A program made the translations under genes and the position numbers. Shown here piece by piece: positions 48,206-57,660 of a stretch of DNA of 64,000 bases; positions within the stretch are counted from its first letter, which is position 1; every line of letters starts with the position of its first letter. Under the pieces are notes generated by a model. It did not search any database. It was not told the origin of the DNA and saw nothing but the letters and a program-made list of their open reading frames with translations. Origin of the DNA: Lutimonas zeaxanthinifaciens (GTDB taxonomy: Bacteria; Bacteroidota; Bacteroidia; Flavobacteriales; Flavobacteriaceae); the NCBI RefSeq assembly GCF_030503675.1, contig NZ_CP129964.1, positions 1,426,001-1,490,000 of the forward strand, in the 5' to 3' direction.

Positions 48206-49378
48206 TTATTTGGCTCTGTATTTACTTGTTATTTCAAATATATGTGACATGATATCCTTATCAAGATCTGAAAAATCTTCATTTTTACGTTTCATTACCA
48301 GGTCTGCTGTGTCGAAGGCTTTTGCTTTTGAATAGGTAGTAAATCCTGCTGCGCCACCCCAGGAAAAAGACGGGATGAAGTTCCTTGGAAAATTACTGCC
48401 GTATATATTGGCACTGACTCCTATAATGGTTCCTGTATTGAACATGGTATTTATTCCGCATTTTGAATGATCACCCATGACCAATCCACAAAACTGCAAT
48501 CCTGTATCTACAAACCTTTCTTTACCGTATTCCCAGACTTTTACATTGGCATAATTATTTTTCAGATTTGAATTGTTGGTGTCTGCTCCCAGGTTACACC
48601 ACTCCCCAATCACTGAATTGCCCAGGTACCCATCATGACCTTTGCTGCAATACCCTGACATAATGGTATTATTTACTTCACCTCCAATTTTACTTTTTGG
48701 TCCCAGGGTGGTTGGCCCGAAAACTTTGGCGCCCATTTTAACCACGGAATGCTCACCCATGGCAAAGGGTCCCCGGATCATGGCACCTTCCTGTACTTCT
48801 GCATTTCTCCCAATATAAATGGCACCATTTCTGGCATTCAAAACACCTATTTCAATATCAACCCCCTCTTCCAGAAAGATCCGATCTGGATTCATGCAAT
48901 GCACAGTCTCAGGTATTGGCGCCGACTTTCTGTCTTTCGTGATCAAATCAAAGTCAGCCTCCAGAGCTTCCCCGTTGAAAGAAAACAGATCCCAGGTATG
49001 TTTAATTTGTAATGTTTTACCCGAAAATTCAATGGCCTGGAAAGAATCCAGATCCACTTCTTGTCCCTCCTTGCAGAAAAAGGCCAAAAGTTCTTCATTT
49101 TTATACAGGGCCTGATTTTCCTTCAGGTTCTTTATAGTTTCGACTAAGTCTTTATTGGGAAGAACTGATCCTTTGATCATGACATTTTCCTCTAATTCGA
49201 CCATAGGAAACTTCTCAGACAGATAATCTTCGGTAATACTGGTGGTTGTTGATTGTAAATATAGTTCCCATTTTTCTCTGATGGTCAAGATTCCGATCCT
49301 TAAGTCGGCCACGGGCTTCGTGTAGGTGAGGGGAAGAAGATTCACGCGGTATTCTCCATCAAATAAAATATAATTCAT
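48206..49378 (-). CDS. GlmU-related sugar nucleotidyltransferase / acetyltransferase
   Basis: The 390-residue protein has an N-terminal nucleotidyltransferase-like half (starting MNYILFDGEYRVNLLPLTYT) and a C-terminal left-handed beta-helix of hexapeptide repeats (about residues 170-330: IEIGVLNARNGAIYIGRNAE and similar). This is the alternative GlmU-like form found in Bacteroidota, thought to make UDP-N-acetylglucosamine. The usual GlmU N-terminal motif LAAGxGTRM is absent, so the uridylyltransferase reaction is less certain than the acetyltransferase. It lies just upstream of the sirtuin gene. Confidence 0.82.
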   Translation of the reverse strand: MNYILFDGEYRVNLLPLTYTKPVADLRIGILTIREKWELYLQSTTTSITEDYLSEKFPMVELEENVMIKGSVLPNKDLVETIKNLKENQALYKNEELLAFFCKEGQEVDLDSFQAIEFSGKTLQIKHTWDLFSFNGEALEADFDLITKDRKSAPIPETVHCMNPDRIFLEEGVDIEIGVLNARNGAIYIGRNAEVQEGAMIRGPFAMGEHSVVKMGAKVFGPTTLGPKSKIGGEVNNTIMSGYCSKGHDGYLGNSVIGEWCNLGADTNNSNLKNNYANVKVWEYGKERFVDTGLQFCGLVMGDHSKCGINTMFNTGTIIGVSANIYGSNFPRNFIPSFSWGGAAGFTTYSKAKAFDTADLVMKRKNEDFSDLDKDIMSHIFEITSKYRAK

Positions 49379-49525
49379 AAGTCAATTTTTAACGACAAAT
49401 ATAAGTTATTATTTAAAAAAAGGGTTTACTCAATTAAAACTGCGAAAAGTTATTTGGAGATTGCTAAATAGTTTAGAAAATTTAAAAAATTCCTTATTTT
49501 TATGAAAAATTAGGAAAATCAATTT

Positions 49526-50131
49526 ATGGAAACATTTACAAAAGAATTACAGTCAAGTTTAAGTCCTCAGGATGCCATTGACAGACTAAAAGCCGGTAAC
49601 AAGCGATTTGTTGCAAATAAAGGATTGGAAAGAGACTTGTTAACACAGGTCAATATTACCAGCGGGGGTCAATATCCATTTGCCGCCCTTTTAAGTTGTA
49701 TCGATTCAAGAGTGCCGGGTGAGATGGTATTTGATGAAGGAATAGGAAGTGTATTTAATGTTAGAGTAGCGGGTAACGTAGTGAATGAAGATGTCCTGGG
49801 GTCCTTGGAATACTCATGTAAAGTTGCGGGCTCCAAGGTAATCGTTGTGCTTGGACATACAAAATGCGGTGCGGTAACAGCGGCTTGTCAGCATGTTGAA
49901 CTGGGCAATATCACACATTTGTTAAGTAAGATTAAACCGGCTGTTGATCAGGTATTGGAGGGAGAAGCAGATCCGGATACCATTGAAAAGGTTGCATTGA
50001 GAAACATCGAAGTATCCATTGAGAGAATTCGAGCGGAAAGCCCTATTTTGGCTGAAATGGAATCAAACGGAGAAATTGCAATTGTCGGTGCCGTTTATGA
50101 TGTAGCTAGTGGAGTTGTATGTTTTATGTGA
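49526..50131 (+). CDS. Beta-class carbonic anhydrase
   Basis: The 201-residue protein has all zinc ligands and the catalytic pair of beta carbonic anhydrases: C58-x-D60-x-R62 (SCIDSRVP) and H111-x-x-C114 (HTKCGA). It interconverts carbon dioxide and bicarbonate. No signal sequence is present, so it is cytoplasmic. Bicarbonate is a substrate of CarB, whose gene is convergent and next to it, but the genes have separate promoters, so that link is only suggestive. Confidence 0.95.
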   Translation: METFTKELQSSLSPQDAIDRLKAGNKRFVANKGLERDLLTQVNITSGGQYPFAALLSCIDSRVPGEMVFDEGIGSVFNVRVAGNVVNEDVLGSLEYSCKVAGSKVIVVLGHTKCGAVTAACQHVELGNITHLLSKIKPAVDQVLEGEADPDTIEKVALRNIEVSIERIRAESPILAEMESNGEIAIVGAVYDVASGVVCFM

Positions 50132-50195
50132 ATCATATAGATTGCTGATATATAGCAATTAACAACAGCTTATATCGGTTAAAGATGTAATAAAA

Positions 50196-50220
50196 AACCC
50201 CGAAAATATTTTTCGGGGTT
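50196..50220. terminator. Terminator between carbonic anhydrase and carB
   Basis: Arms AACCCCGAAAA (50196-50206) and TTTTCGGGGTT (50210-50220), 3-base loop, flanked by A-rich sequence on the left, giving a T run on the leftward strand. It serves carB and probably also the rightward gene. Confidence 0.85.
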
Positions 50221-50241
50221 ATTTCATTTTTATAAGAAAAT

Positions 50242-53091
50242 CTATTTCGTTAAATACATTTTCCTTCTCGAATATAATTCGTAAAATTCATCATCTTTTA
50301 AGCTGTCAACAAAGAGTATGCTTTCCCCCGTCGATTTCATTTCAGGCCCTAAACGCTTGTCAACATTTGGGAACTTGTTAAATGAGAAAACAGGTTGTTT
50401 GATAGCATATCCACTAAGCTGAGGATTGTATTCAAAATCAGTCACCTTATTCGCTCCCAGCATTACCTTTGTGGCGTAGTTCACATAGGGTTCTCCATAA
50501 GCCTTTGCAATAAAAGGAACTGTTCTTGAAGCTCTGGGATTCGCTTCGATTATATAAACCACATCGTCTTTAATGGCAAATTGGATATTGATCAATCCAA
50601 CCGTTTTAAGCGCTTTAGCAATTTTATGCGTATGATCCTTGATTTGCTGCATGACAAACTCACCCAGATTGAAAGGAGGCAGGGTTGCATTGGAATCACC
50701 TGAATGTACTCCGCAAGGTTCAATATGTTCCATGATCCCTATAATCTGTACATTTTCACCATCGCAGATCGCATCTGCTTCGGCTTCAATAGCTCCATCC
50801 AGATAATGATCAAGTAAAAGAACGTTATTCGGAATTTTTCTCAATAAATCAACCACATGCTCTTCCAGCTCTTCCTTGTTGATAACTATTTTCATACCCT
50901 GTCCACCCAGTACGTAAGAAGGTCTTACAAGGATTGGAAAATCCAGGTCATCTGCAATTGCGGCAGCTTCATCGGCAGTGGTTGCCGTTCCAAACTTCGG
51001 ATATGGGATTCCCAGATCTTTTAAAAGGGTTGAAAATCTTCCTCTGTCTTCTGCCAGATCAAGTGCCTCAAAGGAGGTTCCAATGATCTTAACTCCGTAC
51101 TTATCAAGCTTTTCCGCTAGTTTAAGTGCCGTTTGCCCACCGAGTTGTACAATGACTCCTTCCGGTTTCTCATGCTGGATAATGTCATAGATATGTTCCC
51201 AGAAAACAGGTTCAAAGTATAATTTATCTGCTGTGTCAAAATCGGTAGATACGGTTTCCGGGTTACAGTTGATCATTATGGTTTCGTATCCGGCCTCTTT
51301 CGCTGCCAGAACTCCGTGCACACAACAATAGTCAAATTCAATTCCCTGGCCAATCCTGTTGGGGCCTGATCCAAGTACTACTACTTTCTTTTTATCGGTT
51401 ACGATCGATTCATTTTCAGGATACGATTTTCCGTTAACGATCATATTACTTTCAAAAGTTGAGTAGTAATAAGGGGTTTGTGCCTTAAATTCCGCAGCAC
51501 AGGTGTCAACCAGCTTATATACCCTTTTAATATCAAGCTCCTGACGTTTTTTATGAACCTCACTCTCGTAACAATCAAGCATATGGGCGATCTGCCTGTC
51601 ACCATACCCTTTTTGTTTTGCTTCGAGAAGTAACTCCGGGCTCAGGCTCTCCAGGGTGAATTTTGAAATTTCTTTCTCAAGGAAATACAATTCTTCATAT
51701 TGCTTGAGGAACCACATATCAATTTTTGTTATTTCGTGGATCCTGCTTAAAGGAATTCCCATTTGAATGGCATCATAAAGTGCAAAAACCCTGTCCCAGG
51801 AAGGGAACTTTAATTTATTGATAACCTCCTCATAATTATTATAACTCTTTCCATCGGCACCAATTCCGTTTCTTTTTATTTCAAGAGACTGTGTGGCTTT
51901 GTGAAGGGCTTCCTGAAAGGAACGACCGATACCCATAACTTCTCCCACTGATTTCATCTGTAATCCTACAGTTCTTTCAGATCCTTCGAATTTATCGAAA
52001 TTCCATCGCGGGATCTTTACGATAACATAATCAAGGGTAGGTTCAAAAAGCGCCGAAGTCGTTTTTGTAATTTGATTTTCAAGTTCATCCAGATGGTAAC
52101 CAATGGCAAGTTTTGTGGCTACTTTGGCAATTGGATAACCCGTTGCTTTAGAGGCAAGCGCCGAGGATCTGGATACTCGTGGATTGATCTCAATGGCAAT
52201 AATATCTTCTTTTTCATCAGGGCTTACCGCAAACTGAACATTACAGCCTCCGGCAAAATCACCAATCGAACGCATCATTTTGATGGCCATATCACGCATG
52301 CGCTGATACGTCGTGTCACTCAAGGTCATGGCAGGTGCCACCGTAATGGAGTCTCCAGTATGGATACCCATCGGATCCATATTTTCAATAGTACAAATAA
52401 TAACAACGTTGTCGTTCTTATCTCTAAGTAACTCAAGTTCGTATTCTTTCCAACCTAATAATGCCTTATCAATAATTACCTCATGAATTGGTGATGCTTC
52501 GAGTCCTCTTCTTAGCAGGTCATCAAAATCCTCTTTTTCGTAAACAATTGAAGCTCCGTATCCACCCAGGGTAAAGGAAGGCCTGATTACCAACGGGAAA
52601 CCATATTCCTGAGCAATTTCTTTACCTTTTAGAAAGGAGTTTGCCGTAGTTGAAGGTGCCTGACCAATTCCGATCTCAATCATTAACTGTCGGAACTGCT
52701 CTCTGTCTTCGGTTATTTTGATCGCGTCGATATCTACTCCAATAAGATCAATGTCAAAATCATCCCAGATCCCCTTGTCCTGAGCCTCTATACAGAGGTT
52801 TAGAGCAGTCTGCCCACCCATGGTAGGAAGAACCGCATCAATATTGGGATGTTTCTTAAGGATTTCAACAATAGACTTTGTCGTTAAAGGTTTTAAATAA
52901 ACGTTGTCAGCTAACGAAGGGTCCGTCATGATGGTTGCCGGGTTTGAATTGATCAGGGTAACTTCTATTCCTTCTTCCTTCATGGAACGTATAGACTGGC
53001 TGCCTGAATAATCAAACTCACACGCTTGACCGATGATGATTGGACCTGAACCTATTATTAAGACTGATTTGATTTTTTTGTTTTTCGGCAT
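50242..53091 (-). CDS. carB: Carbamoyl-phosphate synthase large subunit
   Basis: The 949-residue protein has two ATP-grasp halves; the first begins KSVLIIGSGPIIIGQACEFD and the second VVVLGSGPNRIGQGIEFDYC. It makes carbamoyl phosphate from bicarbonate, ammonia (from CarA) and two ATP, for pyrimidines and arginine. It is about 110 residues shorter than the E. coli enzyme because the C-terminal regulatory (MGS-like) domain is missing, which is usual for flavobacteria and means no UMP/ornithine control through that domain. No carA is next to it. rpmH is the upstream neighbour in the same direction. Confidence 0.97.
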   Translation of the reverse strand: MPKNKKIKSVLIIGSGPIIIGQACEFDYSGSQSIRSMKEEGIEVTLINSNPATIMTDPSLADNVYLKPLTTKSIVEILKKHPNIDAVLPTMGGQTALNLCIEAQDKGIWDDFDIDLIGVDIDAIKITEDREQFRQLMIEIGIGQAPSTTANSFLKGKEIAQEYGFPLVIRPSFTLGGYGASIVYEKEDFDDLLRRGLEASPIHEVIIDKALLGWKEYELELLRDKNDNVVIICTIENMDPMGIHTGDSITVAPAMTLSDTTYQRMRDMAIKMMRSIGDFAGGCNVQFAVSPDEKEDIIAIEINPRVSRSSALASKATGYPIAKVATKLAIGYHLDELENQITKTTSALFEPTLDYVIVKIPRWNFDKFEGSERTVGLQMKSVGEVMGIGRSFQEALHKATQSLEIKRNGIGADGKSYNNYEEVINKLKFPSWDRVFALYDAIQMGIPLSRIHEITKIDMWFLKQYEELYFLEKEISKFTLESLSPELLLEAKQKGYGDRQIAHMLDCYESEVHKKRQELDIKRVYKLVDTCAAEFKAQTPYYYSTFESNMIVNGKSYPENESIVTDKKKVVVLGSGPNRIGQGIEFDYCCVHGVLAAKEAGYETIMINCNPETVSTDFDTADKLYFEPVFWEHIYDIIQHEKPEGVIVQLGGQTALKLAEKLDKYGVKIIGTSFEALDLAEDRGRFSTLLKDLGIPYPKFGTATTADEAAAIADDLDFPILVRPSYVLGGQGMKIVINKEELEEHVVDLLRKIPNNVLLLDHYLDGAIEAEADAICDGENVQIIGIMEHIEPCGVHSGDSNATLPPFNLGEFVMQQIKDHTHKIAKALKTVGLINIQFAIKDDVVYIIEANPRASRTVPFIAKAYGEPYVNYATKVMLGANKVTDFEYNPQLSGYAIKQPVFSFNKFPNVDKRLGPEMKSTGESILFVDSLKDDEFYELYSRRKMYLTK

Positions 53092-53171
53092 TCGTAGTTA
53101 TTTTTGGGAAGCAAATTTAAGAATTTGCCATATATAAAATTAAGGGAGTTATTCACAATTGGATATAAAAA

Positions 53172-53199
53172 AAGGTGTTACTAATAAAAGTAACACCTT
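53172..53199 (-). terminator. Terminator after rpmH
   Basis: Arms AAGGTGTTACT (53172-53182) and AGTAACACCTT (53189-53199), 6-base loop, followed on the leftward strand by a T run. It would stop transcription between rpmH and carB. Confidence 0.88.
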
Positions 53200-53222
53200 A
53201 ATATTTATATGATCTAACATAT

Positions 53223-53381
53223 TTATTTTTTATGACCTGGTTCAGATGAGACTGATAGTTTAGCTCTTCCTTTAGCCCTTCTTCTGGCTAGGATCTTTCT
53301 TCCATTGACACTAGACATTCTTTCGCGAAAACCGTGCTTGTTTTTTTTCTTTCTATTCGATGGCTGGAATGTTCTTTTCAT
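53223..53381 (-). CDS. rpmH: 50S ribosomal protein L34
   Basis: A 52-residue gene. The product starts [20 protein letters not shown] and continues [20 protein letters not shown], the highly conserved L34 core. It sits in the large subunit. A C-terminal tail rich in Ser and Lys follows ([11 protein letters not shown]). In many bacteria rpmH lies beside rnpA and dnaA; here it is next to carB, a flavobacterial arrangement. Confidence 0.97.
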   Translation of the reverse strand: MKRTFQPSNRKKKNKHGFRERMSSVNGRKILARRRAKGRAKLSVSSEPGHKK

Positions 53382-53546
53382 TTCTAAATATCTTAATAAT
53401 TAGGTGTTCTCCTGATTTTTCTCTAAAAGTCCGGCAAATATACAAAGGTTTTTAGTTCTGACAAGGAGTAATGTAAAAAAAAATCTGAATTGCATTTCGA
53501 GTTTTTAACAATTTAAAAATGTATTTTTACTAAAAAAACAAGATAT

Positions 53547-54428
53547 ATGGAATATAATAAACCCATGCTGAGAGACAATGCTTTAAAAGATGAAGTCATT
53601 ATTGTTACTGGTGGTGGAAGTGGATTGGGAAAAGCCATGACCACTTATTTTCTCGAGTTGGGAGCAAAGGTGGTGATCAGTTCAAGAAATTTGGAAAAAT
53701 TGTTAACAACTGCCAAGGAACTGGAACAAAAAACCGGAGGTAAAGTCTTACCCGTAGCATGTGATGTAAGAAATTATAACGAGGTGGAGGCGATGTTAGA
53801 GGAAACATTGAAGGCCTATGGGAAAGTTGATGCCCTTGTCAACAATGCAGCAGGAAATTTTATAAGCCCAACGGAAAGATTATCTGCAAATGCCTTTGAT
53901 ACCATTATTGACATTGTTTTAAAGGGCTCAAAAAATTGTACCCTGGCTTTGGGTAAGCACTGGATCGATATAAAACAAAAGAAATCAACCGTTTTAAATA
54001 TTGTAACAACCTATGCCTGGACCGGATCAGCTTATGTGGTTCCTTCCGCAACGGCAAAAGCAGGCGTTCTTGCAATGACCCGATCATTGGCTGTGGAATG
54101 GGCCAAATACGGGATAAGAACAAATGCCATTGCTCCCGGACCATTCCCTACAAAAGGAGCCTGGGACAGATTGTTGCCCGGTGACCTCAAGGAGGAATTT
54201 GATATGAAGAAAAAAATTCCTTTAGGCAGAGTGGGGGAACATCAGGAACTTGCCAATCTGGCTGCCTATCTCATTTCTGAATTTTCCGCTTTTGTCAATG
54301 GAGAAGTGATTACCATTGATGGAGGAGAATGGCTCAAGGGAGCCGGAGAATTCAATATGCTTGAAAAAATCCCGGAGCAAATGTGGGACATGCTTGAGAT
54401 GATGATCCGAAGCAAAAAGAAATCATAA
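53547..54428 (+). CDS. Short-chain dehydrogenase, 2,4-dienoyl-CoA reductase-like
   Basis: The 293-residue Rossmann-fold protein has the cofactor motif TGGGSGLGKAM (about residues 21-31), NNAAGNFISP (near 100) and SATAKAGVLAMTRSLAVEWA. The usual SDR Tyr-x-x-x-Lys is replaced by Ser-Ala-Thr-Ala-Lys, as in 2,4-dienoyl-CoA reductases, which take part in breakdown of unsaturated fatty acids with NADPH. The length and the C-terminal region (GEVITIDGGEWLKGAGEFN) fit that group. Exact substrate is inferred from family. It stands alone. Confidence 0.9.
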   Translation: MEYNKPMLRDNALKDEVIIVTGGGSGLGKAMTTYFLELGAKVVISSRNLEKLLTTAKELEQKTGGKVLPVACDVRNYNEVEAMLEETLKAYGKVDALVNNAAGNFISPTERLSANAFDTIIDIVLKGSKNCTLALGKHWIDIKQKKSTVLNIVTTYAWTGSAYVVPSATAKAGVLAMTRSLAVEWAKYGIRTNAIAPGPFPTKGAWDRLLPGDLKEEFDMKKKIPLGRVGEHQELANLAAYLISEFSAFVNGEVITIDGGEWLKGAGEFNMLEKIPEQMWDMLEMMIRSKKKS

Positions 54429-54604
54429 TTCTTTATAAAACCTGATCCCTTCTTTCTGATATTCAATTTAAATTCAGATGCTTGTGGTAAATTGTGCAAG
54501 AACTTGTCGCATCATGTGAATAAGCAAGGCCGTTATGTTAAAAACTTCGTTTTATAAGCTCATAAATAATTGTATTTTTACAGCGGTTTAAATTCAATAT
54601 TTGA

Positions 54605-55384
54605 ATGGGAAAAATAATAGCGATTGCTAATCAAAAAGGGGGGGTAGGAAAGACGACAACCACCGTTAACCTGGCAGCGGCTTTAGGAGTTTTAGAACAA
54701 AAAGTTTTGCTTGTTGATGCGGATCCGCAGGCCAATGCCACCTCAGGATTAGGAATTGAAGTTGAAAGTGTTGAAAAAGGAACCTATCAGGTTTTGGAAC
54801 ATACGGTAATGGCCAAAGAGGCTATTGTAAAAACCAATTCTCCAAATGTTGATATCATACCTGCTCATATTGACCTGGTGGCCATTGAAATAGAACTTGT
54901 TGACAAAGAAGAACGGGAATCGATGCTAAAGGTGGCATTGAGTGAAGTGAAGGATGATTACGATTATATCATTATAGATTGTGCTCCCTCCCTGGGTCTG
55001 ATAACCGTGAATGCGCTGACTACCTCTGATTCCGTGATTATCCCTATTCAATGCGAGTATTACGCGCTTGAGGGTCTGGGTAAATTGTTGAATACCATAA
55101 AAAGTATTCAAAAGATTCACAATCCTGAACTTGAGATTGAAGGATTATTGCTTACCATGTATGATTCAAGGCTAAGGTTATCGAATCAGGTTGTTGCAGA
55201 GGTGAAGAAACATTTTCACAACATGGTTTTTAAAACCATCATTCAGCGTAATATCAGATTAGGTGAGGCCCCAAGTTTTGGAGAGAGTATCATTTCATAC
55301 GATGCAACTAGCAGGGGTGCAGTTAATTACATCAATCTGGCTCATGAAATAATTAAAAAAAATAACAATGGCGAAGGCAACTAA
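54605..55384 (+). CDS. parA: Chromosome partitioning ATPase ParA/Soj
   Basis: The 259-residue protein has the deviant Walker A KGGVGKTTT near residue 10 and the Walker B-type IIIDCAPSLGLITVNAL near 122-138. ParA ATPases move the origin region together with ParB-parS. It overlaps parB by 17 bases in the same direction. There is no N-terminal DNA-binding extension, so it is the chromosomal type. I did not see a parS-like site in the window. Confidence 0.96.
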   Translation: MGKIIAIANQKGGVGKTTTTVNLAAALGVLEQKVLLVDADPQANATSGLGIEVESVEKGTYQVLEHTVMAKEAIVKTNSPNVDIIPAHIDLVAIEIELVDKEERESMLKVALSEVKDDYDYIIIDCAPSLGLITVNALTTSDSVIIPIQCEYYALEGLGKLLNTIKSIQKIHNPELEIEGLLLTMYDSRLRLSNQVVAEVKKHFHNMVFKTIIQRNIRLGEAPSFGESIISYDATSRGAVNYINLAHEIIKKNNNGEGN

Positions 55385-56264
55385 AAAACAGGTATTGGGA
55401 AGAGGATTATCCGCGCTGCTCAGCGATTCAAGTGAAGATATCACTTCGATCAAAGATAAGAATGCCGATAAACTTGTTGGTAACATTGTTGAGATAGAAC
55501 TTGACGCTATTGAAGTGAATCCGTTTCAGCCAAGAACAAATTTTAACGAGGAAGCTTTGAAAGAGCTGGCAGGTTCCATAAAGGAGCTTGGTGTGATTCA
55601 ACCTATTACGGTTCGAAAACTGGAAGGAAAGAAATTTCAACTCGTATCAGGAGAGAGAAGATTTCGTGCTTCACGTTTGATCGGAGCCAAAACGATTCCC
55701 GCTTATGTTCGAATTGCCAATGACCAGGAGATGCTGGAAATGGCCCTGGTTGAAAATATTCAACGTAAAGATCTAGATCCCATTGAAGTGGCACTTTCAT
55801 ACAGGCAACTGATCGAGGAAGTAAAACTAACTCAGGAACAATTGAGTATTCGAGTTGGAAAGAATCGTTCTACCGTTACTAATTTTTTACGTTTGCTTAA
55901 ACTTGACCCCATCATTCAAACAGGTATTAGGGACGGCTTTCTGAGTATGGGGCATGGGCGTGCATTGATCAATATCATGCAACCGGAATTGCAACTGGAA
56001 GTATATCAGAAGATCATAAAAGATAAGTTGTCGGTGCGTCAAACAGAACAACTCGTAAAAAACGTAAAAGAGGGTAAACCTGTTGAGGTAAAACCTGCTG
56101 TTAAAAAAGAAATTCCTGACTATTTTAAGAAAAGTATGAAAGAAATCAGTGCTTATCTTGGTCATAAAGTTGATGTAAAACTATCCGGAAATGATAAAGG
56201 AAAGATCATCATCCCGTTTCATTCAGAGGAGGATTTTGAGCGCATCAAAAAATTACTGGAATAA
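55368..56264 (+). CDS. parB: Chromosome partitioning protein ParB/Spo0J
   Basis: The 298-residue protein has the ParB N-terminal CTPase domain (VNPFQPRTNFNEEALKELAG, GERRFRASRLIGA), a helix-turn-helix (LTQEQLSIRVGKNRSTVTNF) and a C-terminal dimerisation domain. It binds parS and spreads as a clamp. Translation is probably coupled to parA through the 17-base overlap. The DUF5683 gene begins right after its stop codon, with dapB and lepB further on. Confidence 0.96.
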   Translation: MAKATKKQVLGRGLSALLSDSSEDITSIKDKNADKLVGNIVEIELDAIEVNPFQPRTNFNEEALKELAGSIKELGVIQPITVRKLEGKKFQLVSGERRFRASRLIGAKTIPAYVRIANDQEMLEMALVENIQRKDLDPIEVALSYRQLIEEVKLTQEQLSIRVGKNRSTVTNFLRLLKLDPIIQTGIRDGFLSMGHGRALINIMQPELQLEVYQKIIKDKLSVRQTEQLVKNVKEGKPVEVKPAVKKEIPDYFKKSMKEISAYLGHKVDVKLSGNDKGKIIIPFHSEEDFERIKKLLE

Positions 56265-56867
56265 ATGCTGCAAAAAATTATATTTAGTTTAATTATTTGC
56301 ATTTTTTGTTGGAACATTGGTTTTTCTCAGGAAGAGGAAAAAGAGAAAAAGAAAAAGAAAGAGAAAGAAAAAACTGAAGAAGGTGTTCTGACCCTTGAAT
56401 CGCAAACGATCGATCCGCTTTCACCTGCAAGGGCGGCTTTCTATTCTGCCGTTCTTCCCGGACTCGGACAAGCCTACAATAAAAAATACTGGAAAATTCC
56501 TATTGTTTATGCGGCCCTTGGAACAGGGGTTTATTTTGTGGTTGATAATCAGCAAAAATACGATAGGTATCGTGATGCGTACAAGTTGAGAATTTCAGGC
56601 CGTCCGGATGAATTTGATGGTACGGGAGATAATCCGAACATCAGTGACGACGGTTTGATCCGTGCACAGGATATCTACAAAAAAAACAGGGACCTGGCCT
56701 TGTTCATCACACTGGGTCTTTATGCGTTGAATATCATTGAGGCTAATGTGGATGCGCACCTCGATGACAGGGCCTTTAACCGAAATTTATCGTGGAAACC
56801 TTCACTCTATGTGGATCCTGCGAGCAATCAGGCCGTTGCAGGTTTGAATTTTAAATTTGATTTTTAA
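56265..56867 (+). CDS. DUF5683 domain protein
   Basis: The 200-residue protein has a signal sequence (ending near GFSQ), a charged Lys/Glu run (about residues 25-45), and the DUF5683 domain starting ARAAFYSAVLPGLGQAYNKK, with two hydrophobic segments. In Bacteroidota this gene is often between parB and dapB, as here. The function is unknown; the LPGLGQAYNKKYWK motif is the mark of the family. It probably sits in the membrane or envelope. Confidence 0.85.
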   Translation: MLQKIIFSLIICIFCWNIGFSQEEEKEKKKKKEKEKTEEGVLTLESQTIDPLSPARAAFYSAVLPGLGQAYNKKYWKIPIVYAALGTGVYFVVDNQQKYDRYRDAYKLRISGRPDEFDGTGDNPNISDDGLIRAQDIYKKNRDLALFITLGLYALNIIEANVDAHLDDRAFNRNLSWKPSLYVDPASNQAVAGLNFKFDF

Positions 56868-56880
56868 AAAAGATAATAAA

Positions 56881-57579
56881 ATGAAGATAGCATTATTGGG
56901 TTATGGCAGAATGGGACAGGCAATTGAAAAGATTGCTTTGGAAAGAGGCCATGACATTGTCATCAGAAAGGATATAGAGCCCCTTGAGGTGGACCTGAGC
57001 CTTGCTGATGTTGCCATAGATTTTAGCCATCCGGATGCTGCATTTGACAATATTAAAAGTTGCATAGATGAAGGTGTTCCCGTTGTTTCGGGGACCACGG
57101 GCTGGCTGGATAAGTATGACGAAATAAAGGACTATTGCATAAAGAAAGAGGGTGGATTTATTTACGCCTCAAATTATAGTATAGGGGTGAATTTGTTTTT
57201 TAACCTGAATGCATATCTGGCTAAAATGATGCGGCCAATTTCAGAATACAATGTTGAAATGGAGGAAATTCATCATGTACACAAACTGGATGCCCCAAGC
57301 GGGACGGCGATCAGTCTGGCTAATGATATACTCTCAGAATCCGATAAGCAAAAATGGTCCATCGAAACAAAAGAAAAGGAAGACCTTTTTATCAGTGTCA
57401 AAAGAGAAGGGGAAGTGCCCGGAACGCATGCTGTAACCTATTCCTCAGGAATTGACAGCATTGAAATCAAGCATACGGCTTTTAACAGAACCGGATTTGC
57501 ACTGGGCGCAGTTGTGGCGGCAGAATGGCTCGAGGAGAAAAAGGGAATTTATTCGATGAAGGATGTGCTGGGATTGTAA
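56881..57579 (+). CDS. dapB: 4-hydroxy-tetrahydrodipicolinate reductase
   Basis: From the ATG at 56881 the protein has 232 residues. It begins MKIALLGYGRMGQAIEK with the nucleotide-binding glycine loop, has SGTTGW and the substrate motif HHVHKLDAPSGTA with the catalytic histidine and lysine. DapB acts in lysine and diaminopimelate synthesis. An earlier in-frame start at 56857 would overlap the DUF5683 gene and add eight poorly conserved residues, so I prefer 56881. Confidence 0.96.
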   Translation: MKIALLGYGRMGQAIEKIALERGHDIVIRKDIEPLEVDLSLADVAIDFSHPDAAFDNIKSCIDEGVPVVSGTTGWLDKYDEIKDYCIKKEGGFIYASNYSIGVNLFFNLNAYLAKMMRPISEYNVEMEEIHHVHKLDAPSGTAISLANDILSESDKQKWSIETKEKEDLFISVKREGEVPGTHAVTYSSGIDSIEIKHTAFNRTGFALGAVVAAEWLEEKKGIYSMKDVLGL

Positions 57580-57660
57580 TATGCCTACGGATTAATTTCG
57601 TAACAATTCCTTAATAGAAGATACTAATAACAAAGAATAATAAATTAATAGATAACAATT

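Noticed and set aside
54429-54604. A parS site near parA-parB
   Set aside because: No sequence close to the usual parS palindrome TGTTTCACGTGAAACA was seen here or elsewhere in the window.
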